DNA of 64,000 nt from Pseudobacteroides cellulosolvens ATCC 35603 = DSM 2933 (GTDB lineage Bacteria > Bacillota > Clostridia > Acetivibrionales > DSM-2933), in contig NZ_LGTC01000001.1 in NCBI RefSeq assembly GCF_001262605.1, positions 6,336,001 through 6,400,000 on the forward strand, read 5' to 3'. A program made the translations under genes and the position numbers. Below the pieces are notes generated by a model. The model saw nothing but the letters and a program-made list of their open reading frames with translations. It was not told where the DNA came from and did not search any database. Below, piece by piece: positions 18,873 to 26,643 of the stretch (the stretch's first letter is position 1; the number at the start of each line of letters is the position of its first letter).

Positions 18873-19861
18873 ACTGCTTTAACCTCCCTGATCCTTGGAT
18901 CTACAACCCTGTATATGATATCTGCCATCATATTTCCGGCAAATACAAATATTGAACTAAAAAGTACAATTCCCAAAAGCAGAGGCAGATCACCACGAAG
19001 TCCGGCCTGTACAGTTGCCTGTCCAAGACCAGGATAGGAAAAAACCTGTTCTGCAAGGACAGAGCCGCCAAAAATTTCACTTAGGGATGCAAACTGCAAT
19101 GTAATTGCAGGAAGGGCAATATTGCGTAGACCGTGCCTTAAAAAAAGCTTAATTCCATGTTCACCTCTGGCTCTGGCAAATAATATATAATCGCTTTCCA
19201 GAACATCCATGAGCTTTTGTCTTGTATGCAGTGCAATATTCGCAACTCCAACTATGCTTAAAGTCAATGCCGGAAGAATTATATGGCTAATGCGGCTTAA
19301 AAGGGTTACGTCCTTTGAAATAACTCCTGCCGGTACACCCATTCCAATTGGAAACCAGCCAAGCCAGACTGAGAAAACGATAAGCAGCAGAAGACCTAGC
19401 CAAAAAGTCGGAGTAGAGGCAAGAGTGAGGCTATACCATTTTATGATCCTGTCTATCACTCGCCCTCTATTCATTGCAGCAATCACACCTAAAATAAAAC
19501 CAAGAATTCCAGATAACACCCATGCAATTCCCATTAGGGCCAAGGATGCAATAAATCTTTCTTTTATTACATCCAAAACAGGCCTCCTATATATCATGGA
19601 TGTTCCCATATCTCCATGTATAAGAGAATTACCCCAGGATAAAAACCTTTCCACCGGGGGCTTGTTCAGCCCCCAATGTTCAGCTATTTTTTCTCTCTGG
19701 GCAGGACTAACCTTCATCATATCGGCACCTATATATGCCTGGACTGGGTCTATGGGTGAGTGGCTTACCAATGCAAATGATATTACAGATAGTGCTGCCA
19801 GCAATGATAAAATGCGTATGCTTTTACCAATTATGAATTTTAGTATGCTCCCATTAAACAT
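18869..19861 (-). CDS. Nickel/dipeptide-type ABC permease (NikB/DppB-like)
   Basis: 330 residues. The N-terminal segment FIIGKSIRILSLLAALSVISFAL and SPIDPVQAYIGADM match the DppB/NikB start; FARARGEHGIKLFLRHGLRNIALPA is the coupling loop, and GGSVLAEQVFSYPGLG is conserved. GGAAGGAG lies just before the ATG, and the binding-protein gene ends 7 bp upstream. Confidence 0.9.
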   Translation of the reverse strand: MFNGSILKFIIGKSIRILSLLAALSVISFALVSHSPIDPVQAYIGADMMKVSPAQREKIAEHWGLNKPPVERFLSWGNSLIHGDMGTSMIYRRPVLDVIKERFIASLALMGIAWVLSGILGFILGVIAAMNRGRVIDRIIKWYSLTLASTPTFWLGLLLLIVFSVWLGWFPIGMGVPAGVISKDVTLLSRISHIILPALTLSIVGVANIALHTRQKLMDVLESDYILFARARGEHGIKLFLRHGLRNIALPAITLQFASLSEIFGGSVLAEQVFSYPGLGQATVQAGLRGDLPLLLGIVLFSSIFVFAGNMMADIIYRVVDPRIREVKAV

Positions 19862-19867
19862 GTATAT

Positions 19868-21460
19868 TTACTCCTTCCAGACCCACTCAGCTATATTGTC
19901 GGTAAGAGGCCATCCATGACCATGAGGATGGATTTTCTGCTTTCCTATGTTGAGATTATCCCTTACAAGATACAAGTGTTGAAGATTAACAAGCCATGCC
20001 CAGGGAGCATTACCTTTTGTTGTGAACCCTGTCTTTCCATCCCATTGGGCTTTTTTCCAGTATTCTATTGCTTGAGTCTCATCTGTGGCTTCTATTGCTT
20101 TATTGAGATAATCGTCAACAGTTGGATTTGAATAGTGTCCGGAATTAAAGTAATCAACTCCCATATATTTGCTGTTGTAAAGGTTATACATCTCTATGGG
20201 ATCGTGGCTACCCCAACCGAAAACAATGGCATTTGAGTACATCTGAGTTTTTATATCATCCCAGCTTTTGCCTTCAACGTTTATTTTTATGCCTATATCT
20301 TTTACTTTGTCTGCTACTGCAATTGCCAATGATTGACGGGTTTGATCACCCGAAGGATATATTAGTTTGAATTCAGCCTTAATATTGCCTTTATCAAGAA
20401 TTCCATCATTGTCTGAATCTTTCCACCCGCCATTTGAAAGGATCTTCTTTGCCTCTTCCGAATCAGCATCTTCAATTACTGTCTCAGGGTTCCACCAAGG
20501 CATTTTGTCACAAACGGTGTAAGCTGGAGAACCATAACCATTTAAAATGCCATCTACAAGTGCTTTTCGGTCTACAACTTTGTTAATTGCCTTTCGGATG
20601 GAAATATCTGAAGTAACTTCGTTTCCTACTGGATAGCCATCTTTTGTTTTCTTTCCCGGTTTTACATAAGGGAACATGATGCCACGATTATCAACACTGT
20701 CAACTGCAAGCAGGTGCATACCCGATACTTTATTACTCGCATATGAAGGAACGATAGCTGCAATATCAAGGGTTCCTGACTGAGCCGCCGCAAATGCAGC
20801 TTCTTCACTTAAGTAAAGGAAAGTAATTTTTTTAAAGAAAGGCTTATCTCCATAGTATTCAGGATTTGCTTCAACAATCAACTGTTGTCCTTTATCCCAT
20901 TGAACAAATTTGAAAGGCCCAGACCCTACAGGTTTTTGTGAATAGTCCTTTCCATATGCATGCTTGGGAACAATTCCTGTGTTTGAAAGGATATTAACAA
21001 ATGTTGATTGAGGGTTCTTCAATGTAAATTTAACTGTATAATTATCTATGGCCTCAACCTTTTCCATAACACTCAAATCAACGACAGAACTGCTTTTGGC
21101 TGTAGTTTCATATGTAAAAACAATATCCGCTGCCGTTAGGGGCTTACCATCAGAAAACTTAACGTCCTTTCTAATCTTTACTGTCCATACCAGTCCATCA
21201 CTGCTAACTGTATATTCAGTTGCAAGATCGTTTACAATCTTCATGTCACTATCACGTTTTAGTATGGTGCTTTGGAAAAGAGGAGATCCGTATCTGCCCC
21301 ATCCGGTGGTGGGATCAAATCCTCCATCCGGTTCACTGCTAATTGCCATGGTTAGTTCAGTTCTTTTTACATCATTTTTGCTTGTTTCTTTATTGCCGGA
21401 GCACCCTGAAAAAACCAGAGTACTGCAAATAAGAATAAAAATTATTGCTTTTTTGAACAT
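19868..21460 (-). CDS. Nickel-type ABC transporter substrate-binding lipoprotein (SBP family 5)
   Basis: 530 residues with a lipoprotein signal (ICSTLVFSGCSGN). The family-5 signature FSDGKPLTAADIVFTYE and KYMGVDYFNSG-type regions are present. RYGSPLFQST near residue 60 resembles clostridial proteins annotated as nickel binders rather than peptide binders. First gene of the operon SBP-permease-permease-ATPase-ATPase-CooT-SDR. Nickel as ligand is inferred from CooT and the divergent CbiM/NikM gene; peptides or metallophores are possible. Confidence 0.85.
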   Translation of the reverse strand: MFKKAIIFILICSTLVFSGCSGNKETSKNDVKRTELTMAISSEPDGGFDPTTGWGRYGSPLFQSTILKRDSDMKIVNDLATEYTVSSDGLVWTVKIRKDVKFSDGKPLTAADIVFTYETTAKSSSVVDLSVMEKVEAIDNYTVKFTLKNPQSTFVNILSNTGIVPKHAYGKDYSQKPVGSGPFKFVQWDKGQQLIVEANPEYYGDKPFFKKITFLYLSEEAAFAAAQSGTLDIAAIVPSYASNKVSGMHLLAVDSVDNRGIMFPYVKPGKKTKDGYPVGNEVTSDISIRKAINKVVDRKALVDGILNGYGSPAYTVCDKMPWWNPETVIEDADSEEAKKILSNGGWKDSDNDGILDKGNIKAEFKLIYPSGDQTRQSLAIAVADKVKDIGIKINVEGKSWDDIKTQMYSNAIVFGWGSHDPIEMYNLYNSKYMGVDYFNSGHYSNPTVDDYLNKAIEATDETQAIEYWKKAQWDGKTGFTTKGNAPWAWLVNLQHLYLVRDNLNIGKQKIHPHGHGWPLTDNIAEWVWKE

Positions 21461-21553
21461 AATAAATTGCCTCCTAAAAATGCTTGCTTTTTGTTTTTAA
21501 TAAAAAAATATCAGAATTCATTTCCTGAGCTTGGCCAAAGCTTTTTAATAAAA

Positions 21554-21604
21554 AACAAACCACAAAAAAGTGCTATTTCATATAGCATCCCTTCGTGGTT
21601 TGTT
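21554..21604 (-). terminator. Nested hairpin in the leader of the nickel-type operon
   Basis: On the minus-strand transcript the outer stem AACAAACCAC/GTGGTTTGTT (21595-21604 with 21554-21563) encloses a second hairpin (TGCTAT/ATAGCA), and is followed by a T-rich run. It lies between promoter and SBP gene, so it acts as an attenuator or leader terminator rather than a gene end. Confidence 0.55.
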
Positions 21605-21664
21605 TTTGTTAATGTCTAAATATACCAATATTACAAAAGTCTTCTTGACTTGATTTTCCAATAG

Positions 21665-21694
21665 AATATATCATAGCTAAAATAAAAAAGTCAA
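21665..21694 (-). promoter_or_regulatory. Promoter of the nickel-type operon
   Basis: Minus strand: TTGACT (21689-21694), 18-bp spacer, TATATT (21665-21670). The -10 context CTATGATATATT is shared with the divergent cbiM promoter. Confidence 0.65.
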
Positions 21695-21726
21695 TATGAA
21701 AATGAAAATATGAAAATATTTATCAA

Positions 21727-21755
21727 TTGACTAAAAATGAAGTCTATGATATATT
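21727..21755 (+). promoter_or_regulatory. Promoter of cbiM
   Basis: TTGACT (21727-21732), 17-bp spacer, TATATT (21750-21755), a near-consensus sigma-A promoter. It mirrors the minus-strand promoter 33 bp away, including the CTATGATATATT box, which may be a shared operator. Confidence 0.7.
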
Positions 21756-21787
21756 GACCTTTAGAAATAATAGTTAATTTTGGGACG

Positions 21788-21827
21788 AACCCAAAAAAGT
21801 GCTTAAGAATAAGCCTTTTTTGGGTTT
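21788..21827 (+). terminator. Nested hairpin in the cbiM leader
   Basis: AACCCAAAAAA (21788-21798) pairs with TTTTTTGGGTTT (21816-21827), enclosing GCTT/AAGC, followed by ATTATTTTT just before the ribosome site AAGGAGGA. Same architecture as in the divergent leader, so probably a regulated attenuator. Confidence 0.5.
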
Positions 21828-21853
21828 ATTATTTTTAAGGAGGACGATGTATT

Positions 21854-22912
21854 ATGCATATGGCAGATGCCTTAATATCACCAATTGTTGGTGGTACTAT
21901 GCTGGCAGCTACTGCTGGAGTTGCTGCTTACTCAATTAAAAAAATAAGAAATGACTTGGATGAAAGAAAGATTCCTTTAATGGGTGTGATGGGAGCTTTT
22001 ATATTCGCTGCTCAAATGATTAACTTTTCTATACCAGGAACAGGTTCAAGCGGACATCTTGGAGGAGGAATGCTTCTTGCAATCTTACTTGGACCACATG
22101 CAGGATTTCTTACAATGGCATCCATTCTATTAATCCAAGCACTGATTTTTGGTGATGGCGGCCTTCTTGCCTATGGCTGTAATGTATTTAATCTCGGATT
22201 TTTTACTTGCTTTTTAGCATATCCACTCATTTACAAATGGTTTACACGAAAAGAAACAAGTCCAAAGAAAATATTTATAGCGTCTATGGTATCATCAATT
22301 GTTGGACTGCAAATGGGAGCGTTTAGTGTTGTACTCGAAACAATTATTTCCGGCAATACAAGTTTACCTTTTCAAACTTTCGTACTACTTATGCAACCTA
22401 TACATCTTGCAATCGGCGTAGTTGAAGGCCTTGTTACAGCTTCAGTTGTAACGTTTGTTTGGAAAACAAGACCTGAAATAATTGAAAATGCAGCTATTGG
22501 AAAATCCCTTGGAAATATATCCATAAAAAAAGTCCTGGTAGGACTTGCTGTTGCGGTTTTAATTGTTGGTGGAGCTCTTTCCTGGTTTGCTTCATCAAAT
22601 CCCGATGGTTTGGAATGGTCTATGGAAAAAACTGCAGGTACTGCAGAACTGGAAGCATCTGATGGAATTCATAAAACGTTATCTGACATACAAAGTAAAA
22701 CAGCACTTTTACCAGATTACAGCTTTAAGCAAGGGAATAGTGAAAAGGTAGAAGAACCAAAAAGTGATGAAAGCGAAGAAGCATGGCCTGCTGTTAGTGC
22801 CGGAACCAGCGTTTCTGGCATTGCTGGTGGAGCTATGACTCTCATTTTAGTAGCTTTTATTGGCATAATAATAAGTGCAATAAAAAGAAGAAAAAATAGA
22901 GCGACAACTTAG
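21854..22912 (+). CDS. cbiM: CbiM/NikM-type cobalt/nickel ECF transporter S component with fused CbiN/NikN-like tail
   Basis: 352 residues. It begins MHMADALISP, the conserved N-terminal metal-binding loop with His2. GTGSSGHLGGGMLLAILLGPHAGF follows, the CbiM/NikM hallmark. After about seven membrane segments there is a TM helix, SNPDGLEWSMEKTAG (the PDGL motif of CbiN/NikN) and a last TM helix. AAGGAGGACG precedes the ATG. No CbiQ or CbiO gene is next to it, so it either works alone or shares energising subunits encoded elsewhere. Nickel is favoured by the CooT genes. Confidence 0.9.
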   Translation: MHMADALISPIVGGTMLAATAGVAAYSIKKIRNDLDERKIPLMGVMGAFIFAAQMINFSIPGTGSSGHLGGGMLLAILLGPHAGFLTMASILLIQALIFGDGGLLAYGCNVFNLGFFTCFLAYPLIYKWFTRKETSPKKIFIASMVSSIVGLQMGAFSVVLETIISGNTSLPFQTFVLLMQPIHLAIGVVEGLVTASVVTFVWKTRPEIIENAAIGKSLGNISIKKVLVGLAVAVLIVGGALSWFASSNPDGLEWSMEKTAGTAELEASDGIHKTLSDIQSKTALLPDYSFKQGNSEKVEEPKSDESEEAWPAVSAGTSVSGIAGGAMTLILVAFIGIIISAIKRRKNRATT

Positions 22913-22933
22913 ACTAAAAGTTTTTAAATAATA

Positions 22934-22965
22934 AAGGAGATACTTTTGTATCTTCTTAATTTTAT
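22934..22965 (+). terminator. Terminator after cbiM
   Basis: AAGGAGATAC (22934-22943) pairs imperfectly with GTATCTTCTT (22948-22957) and is followed by AATTTTAT. Short loop; moderate support. Confidence 0.5.
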
Positions 22966-22977
22966 AACAAAAATGAA

Positions 22978-23091
22978 TACAATATAATATAAATTATATT
23001 GTACTATGAATGATTTTTATCTATAATAAACCTATTGAGTGCAAAATAATTTATTGGATATTCCTAAATTATCAGTGCAATATAATTTATT
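22978..23091 (+). repeat. IRS-like recombination site: inverted core plus two direct repeats
   Basis: An inverted core TACAATATAAT-ATAA-ATTATATTGTA (22978-23003) is followed by two direct repeats of the same motif, GTGCAAAATAATTTATT (23039-23055) and GTGCAATATAATTTATT (23075-23091), 36 bp apart. All four share T(A/G)CAAxATAAT. This is the layout of the TnpI internal resolution site of Tn4430-type transposons, and it lies directly before a tyrosine recombinase gene. Confidence 0.7.
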
Positions 23092-23106
23092 CGAGGGGTT
23101 AAATAA

Positions 23107-23952
23107 ATGATTGAATCATTTATACTTTACTTGCAAGAACAAGATAAAAGTAGTAATACAGTTAAATCTTATAAAAAACATGTTGAAGATTATATTTTAT
23201 GGTTTACTACAAGTTTTAGTGCTGCCTTCAAAAAGATATATCGTGAAAATATAATTGATTATAAGAGTTATTTGATTAATATCAGAAAACTAAATGCCAA
23301 GAGCATAAATGCAATTCTAGCAGCAATACAAAAGTTTAATGAATTCCTTATAGAAAAAAAGTTCCAGGATGAGCAAGTTATATTTAAAAAGGATTATCTT
23401 AAGGTACAAACTGAATATGCAAGTCCTGCAATTGTTTCTAAAGTTGATATAGAGAGCTTCAGACAGAAAATACTTGAGAGCGGCAGCAAGAGAAATTATG
23501 CTCTCATTACTTTGCTTGCATACTCTGGAATGCGGATATCAGAAGCTACTAATTTGAAAATCAGTGATGTTAACCTCATGGCAAAAGAAATATTAGTACG
23601 TTATGGCAAGGGCAAAAAGCAACGACTTGTTATTGTTAATGATAAGATAGTTAATGCAATAAAGGAATATTTAAAGGTACGTCAAATACACAAGTATAAG
23701 GATAGTGAGTACCTTTTTGTAAGCAGAGAATCCGAAAAGGTTGATAATACTGTTATAAACAGGCTTTTTAATAAATATAGTGAAAAGATTACGCCACATA
23801 CATTAAGACATTTTTTCTGTTCATATGCTCTTGAAAATGGATTGTCTGTGCATGAAGTAGCAAATCAAGCCGGACATTCAAATATCCATACTACGCTAAT
23901 TTATACAAATCCATCGAGAGAAGAAATGAAAAGAAAGATTAATCTTTTATAA
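23107..23952 (+). CDS. Tyrosine recombinase (TnpI-like resolvase)
   Basis: 281 residues: N-terminal SAM-like core-binding domain (~1-95) and C-terminal catalytic domain with Arg in YSGMRISEA, Lys in YGKGKKQR, HTLRH (His-x-x-Arg), GHSNIHTT and the nucleophile Tyr in TLIYTN. CGAGGGG precedes the ATG. The IRS-like array immediately upstream suggests it acts as a resolvase on that site and may repress itself there. No Tn3-type transposase is linked, so the parent transposon is missing, or this is a domesticated recombinase. Confidence 0.88.
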   Translation: MIESFILYLQEQDKSSNTVKSYKKHVEDYILWFTTSFSAAFKKIYRENIIDYKSYLINIRKLNAKSINAILAAIQKFNEFLIEKKFQDEQVIFKKDYLKVQTEYASPAIVSKVDIESFRQKILESGSKRNYALITLLAYSGMRISEATNLKISDVNLMAKEILVRYGKGKKQRLVIVNDKIVNAIKEYLKVRQIHKYKDSEYLFVSRESEKVDNTVINRLFNKYSEKITPHTLRHFFCSYALENGLSVHEVANQAGHSNIHTTLIYTNPSREEMKRKINLL

Positions 23953-23979
23953 TATAATGATTTGGTTAGGGGGCTACAT

Positions 23980-24390
23980 ATGCGTATTGCTGTTATAGAT
24001 GGTCAAGGCGGAGGTATGGGAAAAACCATAGTAGAAAAACTGAGGCTGGAGTTTGGGCATAACTTGGAAATACTTGCACTAGGAACCAATGCCTTAGCTA
24101 CAGCACTAATGCTTAAAGCAGGTGCTAACGAAGGTGCATCAGGAGAAAATGCAATTATTTATAATTCAACAAGAGTCAATGTGATTATGGGGCCAATAGG
24201 AATAATTGCTGCAAATTCAATGCTTGGAGAACTAACTCCAACAATAGCTAAAGCTATTGCAGAAAGTCCTGCAAAAAAAATATTGATACCAATGAATAAA
24301 TGCAATATTCAAATTGCAGGTATTAAAAATGAGCCACTTCCGCACCAGGTTGATAGTGCTATAATGTTATTAAAAGAATATATGGGGTGA
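23980..24390 (+). CDS. DUF3842 family protein
   Basis: 136 residues from ATG 23980 (AGGGGGCTACAT upstream). It begins RIAVIDGQGGGMGKTIVEKL, a nucleotide-binding-like glycine loop, and has ALGTNALATALMLKAGA and IMGPIGIIAANSMLGELTP, the DUF3842 signature. Function is unknown. It is 4 bp from the second cooT gene, so the two are probably co-translated, linking DUF3842 with nickel handling. Confidence 0.85.
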   Translation: MRIAVIDGQGGGMGKTIVEKLRLEFGHNLEILALGTNALATALMLKAGANEGASGENAIIYNSTRVNVIMGPIGIIAANSMLGELTPTIAKAIAESPAKKILIPMNKCNIQIAGIKNEPLPHQVDSAIMLLKEYMG

Positions 24391-24394
24391 GAAT

Positions 24395-24586
24395 ATGTGT
24401 GAAGCAAATGTATATATAATTAATAAAGATGGAGATGAAGAGCTTGTTCTAGAGTCTGTAGACAAGATTTTTCCTGGTGATGGCATAGTTGAACTCGAAA
24501 ATGTATTCAGTGAAAGAAAAACTATAAAGGGAAAAATTAAAGAGATGGCTCTTGTCGATCATAAAATTATTATCGAAGAAATCTAA
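24395..24586 (+). CDS. cooT: CooT family nickel-binding protein, second copy
   Basis: 63 residues, MCEANVYIINKDGDEELV at the N-terminus and a C-terminal MALVDHKIIIEEI, the CooT pattern with the nickel-binding Cys2. It is clearly paralogous to the 16258-16461 protein. It is the distal gene of a DUF3842-cooT pair. Confidence 0.85.
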   Translation: MCEANVYIINKDGDEELVLESVDKIFPGDGIVELENVFSERKTIKGKIKEMALVDHKIIIEEI

Positions 24587-24619
24587 ATTTTCTTCTAAAA
24601 TTTTAACAAAATAAAGTAA

Positions 24620-24800
24620 AACAACAAGTGCTAGTACTTTAAGTACAGCTTAATAGGGAAGCAAGTGGAAGTCCTGCACGGTCCCGCCGCTGTGAAGGGG
24701 AAATACTTTATCAAATGCCACATCCGCATATACTAGACATTCAACTTGATATAAACTTGCTAACGATGGGCAAGATACACGTAGCATTCAGTTTTATCTT
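24620..24800 (+). promoter_or_regulatory. Cobalamin riboswitch (orphan)
   Basis: The conserved core is intact: AATAGGGAAGCAAGTGGAAG, TCCTGCACGGTCCCGCC and GCTGTGA (about 24652-24698). Weaker matches follow: GCCAC (24717-24721) and GATGGGCAAGATACACGT (24765-24782), corresponding to the B12-box side. No cobalamin gene follows; the next gene, crcB, has its own promoter 100 bp further on. The element may be a relic of a displaced cobalt/B12 gene, or it may regulate by antisense or premature termination. Confidence 0.82.
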
Positions 24801-24899
24801 GGACATAAAAATATATACAACATACTGTTAGATACACAGAAATATCTTCAGGTAGATTCAAAAAGTTTTGGAATTACTAAATATATTAATGTAATTATT

Positions 24900-24928
24900 T
24901 TGACAACATGACAGTGAGCAATTATATG
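24900..24928 (+). promoter_or_regulatory. Promoter of crcB
   Basis: TTGACA (24900-24905), a 17-bp spacer and TATATG (24923-24928). It lies downstream of the cobalamin riboswitch, so crcB transcription should not need it. No fluoride aptamer is seen between here and the gene. Confidence 0.65.
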
Positions 24929-25009
24929 TTTATTGTATTCTGTAAGGATTTATAATAGTTCTTTGGAACTTCATCTTTATTTTAAATAAGAAAGAAGAAG
25001 GTGACTTTT

Positions 25010-25389
25010 ATGGATAAAATCCTTTGTGTTGGAATTGGTGGATTTATTGGTGCAGCCCTAAGATATCTGATATCTACTGGAGCTGTAAGGGTTTTTAAGT
25101 CTGACTTTTCTTTTGGCACACTTATTGTTAATGTTATTGGTGCTGTATTAATTGGCTTTATTATGCAGCTAAGCATATATCCTTCTTTTATTACTCCAAA
25201 TATGAAATTATTCTTGACAACAGGAATTTTGGGTGGGTTGACTACCTTTTCGACTTTTAGCTTTGAAACAGTATCTTTATACCAAAGTGGACGTTATTTT
25301 TTATGTTTAGTAATATTATTCTTAACTTAAGTTTAAGCTTATTAGGAGTTTTTATTGGAACTTTAATTGGTAAGTACATAAAGACATAG
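25010..25389 (+). pseudogene. crcB: Fluoride channel CrcB/FluC, one-base frameshift near C-terminus
   Basis: From ATG 25010 the protein reads MDKILCVGIGGFIGAALRYL, GTLIVNVIGAVLIGF and GGLTTFSTFSFE, the FluC signature with the conserved Asn and Phe-box. The uninterrupted frame ends at 25330. Adding one T to the TTTTTT run near 25300 lets it continue as FMFSNIILNLSLSLLGVFIG to a stop at 25387-25389, giving ~126 residues, the normal length. FluC works as an antiparallel dimer that passively exports fluoride. The missing last membrane helix would destroy function if the frameshift is real. Confidence 0.88.
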
Positions 25390-25447
25390 CCTCAATATAA
25401 ATATATAAATACTATATTTGAAGCCAAATAAACCCTATATGTGAAAG

Positions 25448-26590
25448 TTGGTTTGTAATTTGATAAGTTTTAAAACAGCTTTTGAAAATTTAAAAATCAA
25501 GGCAAAAAGGTTAAAAAGTGAAGCTACAGCTTTATTCTTAGCTTATAAAAGGCCTGATGTACCTTGGTATGCAAAGTTATTCGTAATGTTAATAGTAGCT
25601 TATGCATTAAGCCCAATAGATTTAATACCTGATTTCATTCCAGTATTGGGTTACTTGGATGATTTAGTGCTAATTCCGTTAGGTGTTGGATTAGCACTTA
25701 AAATGATACCCCCGGAGGTAATGGAAGAATGTAGACAACAGGCAAAAGCCGTTTTTAAGGACGACAAACCGAAAAACTGGGTAGCTGGAGCTATAATTAT
25801 TTCAATATGGGTAGGTATTATTTGCTTAATTATTTTTAAAGTATTTTTTCGGGGTATAGTCTTTCCAGAAACTTTCTATCTGTATGTATTATTGTTTATT
25901 GGTAGTTTTTTTGCTGCTGCAATATCAGGTGCGGCTGGTTTCGGTGGAGCATTACTATTACTTCCACTTTTGTCAAGAACAATCGGCACAACTTTGGCTG
26001 TACCAGTCCTCACAATTGCACAGTTAATAGGTAATCTGTCCCGTGCCTTTTTTGGCTTCAATCAAATCAAATGGAAGCCTGTTACACTCTTTATTTTCGG
26101 TGCTGTCCCAATGAGTGTTTTGGGTGCTTTTTCCTTTGTAAAAGTGCCAAAAGAAATTTTAACAAGGGGAATTGGTTTAGCAATCATTGTTTTTGTTTTG
26201 TTGAAATACTTTAAAGTGCTTAAATGTATGCCCAGCAACAAAACAATGTTCATCGGGGGGGCAATGGTTGGGTTTATTTCTGGACTTGTTGGCAGTGCCG
26301 GGCCGATTGGTGCAGCATTATTTCTTTCACTGAACCTTCCTCCTGTGTCGTATATTGCAAGTGAAGCAGTAACAGCAATTGCTATGCACATTTCAAAGAC
26401 CGTTGTTTATCAAAAGTACCTTGGTATCGGACTGTATGCACTTGGCATTGGGTTGTTCATGGGCGTTGCTATGATTGCAGGCACCTTGGCAGGTAAAAAA
26501 GTGATTGACAATATGTCCAATGAGAAATTTATGAAATTTGTTGGCATTTTGCTAACTGTTATCGGGTTTCAAATGTTGATTTTCGGGTAA
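25448..26590 (+). CDS. DUF1232 (YkvA-like) - TauE/SafE fusion membrane protein
   Basis: 380 residues. Residues ~30-80 are a DUF1232 domain (VPWYAKLFVMLIVAYALSPI followed by DLIPDFIPVLGYLDDLVL). Residues ~120-380 are a TauE/SafE permease (SGAAGFGGALLLLPLL; GFISGLVGSAGPIGAALFL), with about eight to nine membrane segments. The start is uncertain: TTG 25448 or TTG 25460, with only a weak ribosome site. It stands between crcB and an EamA transporter in the fluoride block. Anion export is the likely role; the substrate is unknown. Confidence 0.82.
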   Translation: MVCNLISFKTAFENLKIKAKRLKSEATALFLAYKRPDVPWYAKLFVMLIVAYALSPIDLIPDFIPVLGYLDDLVLIPLGVGLALKMIPPEVMEECRQQAKAVFKDDKPKNWVAGAIIISIWVGIICLIIFKVFFRGIVFPETFYLYVLLFIGSFFAAAISGAAGFGGALLLLPLLSRTIGTTLAVPVLTIAQLIGNLSRAFFGFNQIKWKPVTLFIFGAVPMSVLGAFSFVKVPKEILTRGIGLAIIVFVLLKYFKVLKCMPSNKTMFIGGAMVGFISGLVGSAGPIGAALFLSLNLPPVSYIASEAVTAIAMHISKTVVYQKYLGIGLYALGIGLFMGVAMIAGTLAGKKVIDNMSNEKFMKFVGILLTVIGFQMLIFG

Positions 26591-26643
26591 GACTTCATGG
26601 CTTAGGAGCAAAATATTTTTTAAAAATAAGGGGACCTTTGATT

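Noticed and set aside
21640..21850. NiCo or fluoride riboswitch before cbiM
   Set aside because: No conserved core of either class could be found; only nested hairpins.
22978..23091. CRISPR-like repeat array
   Set aside because: Only two direct repeats plus an inverted pair next to a recombinase gene; fits a recombination site, not CRISPR.
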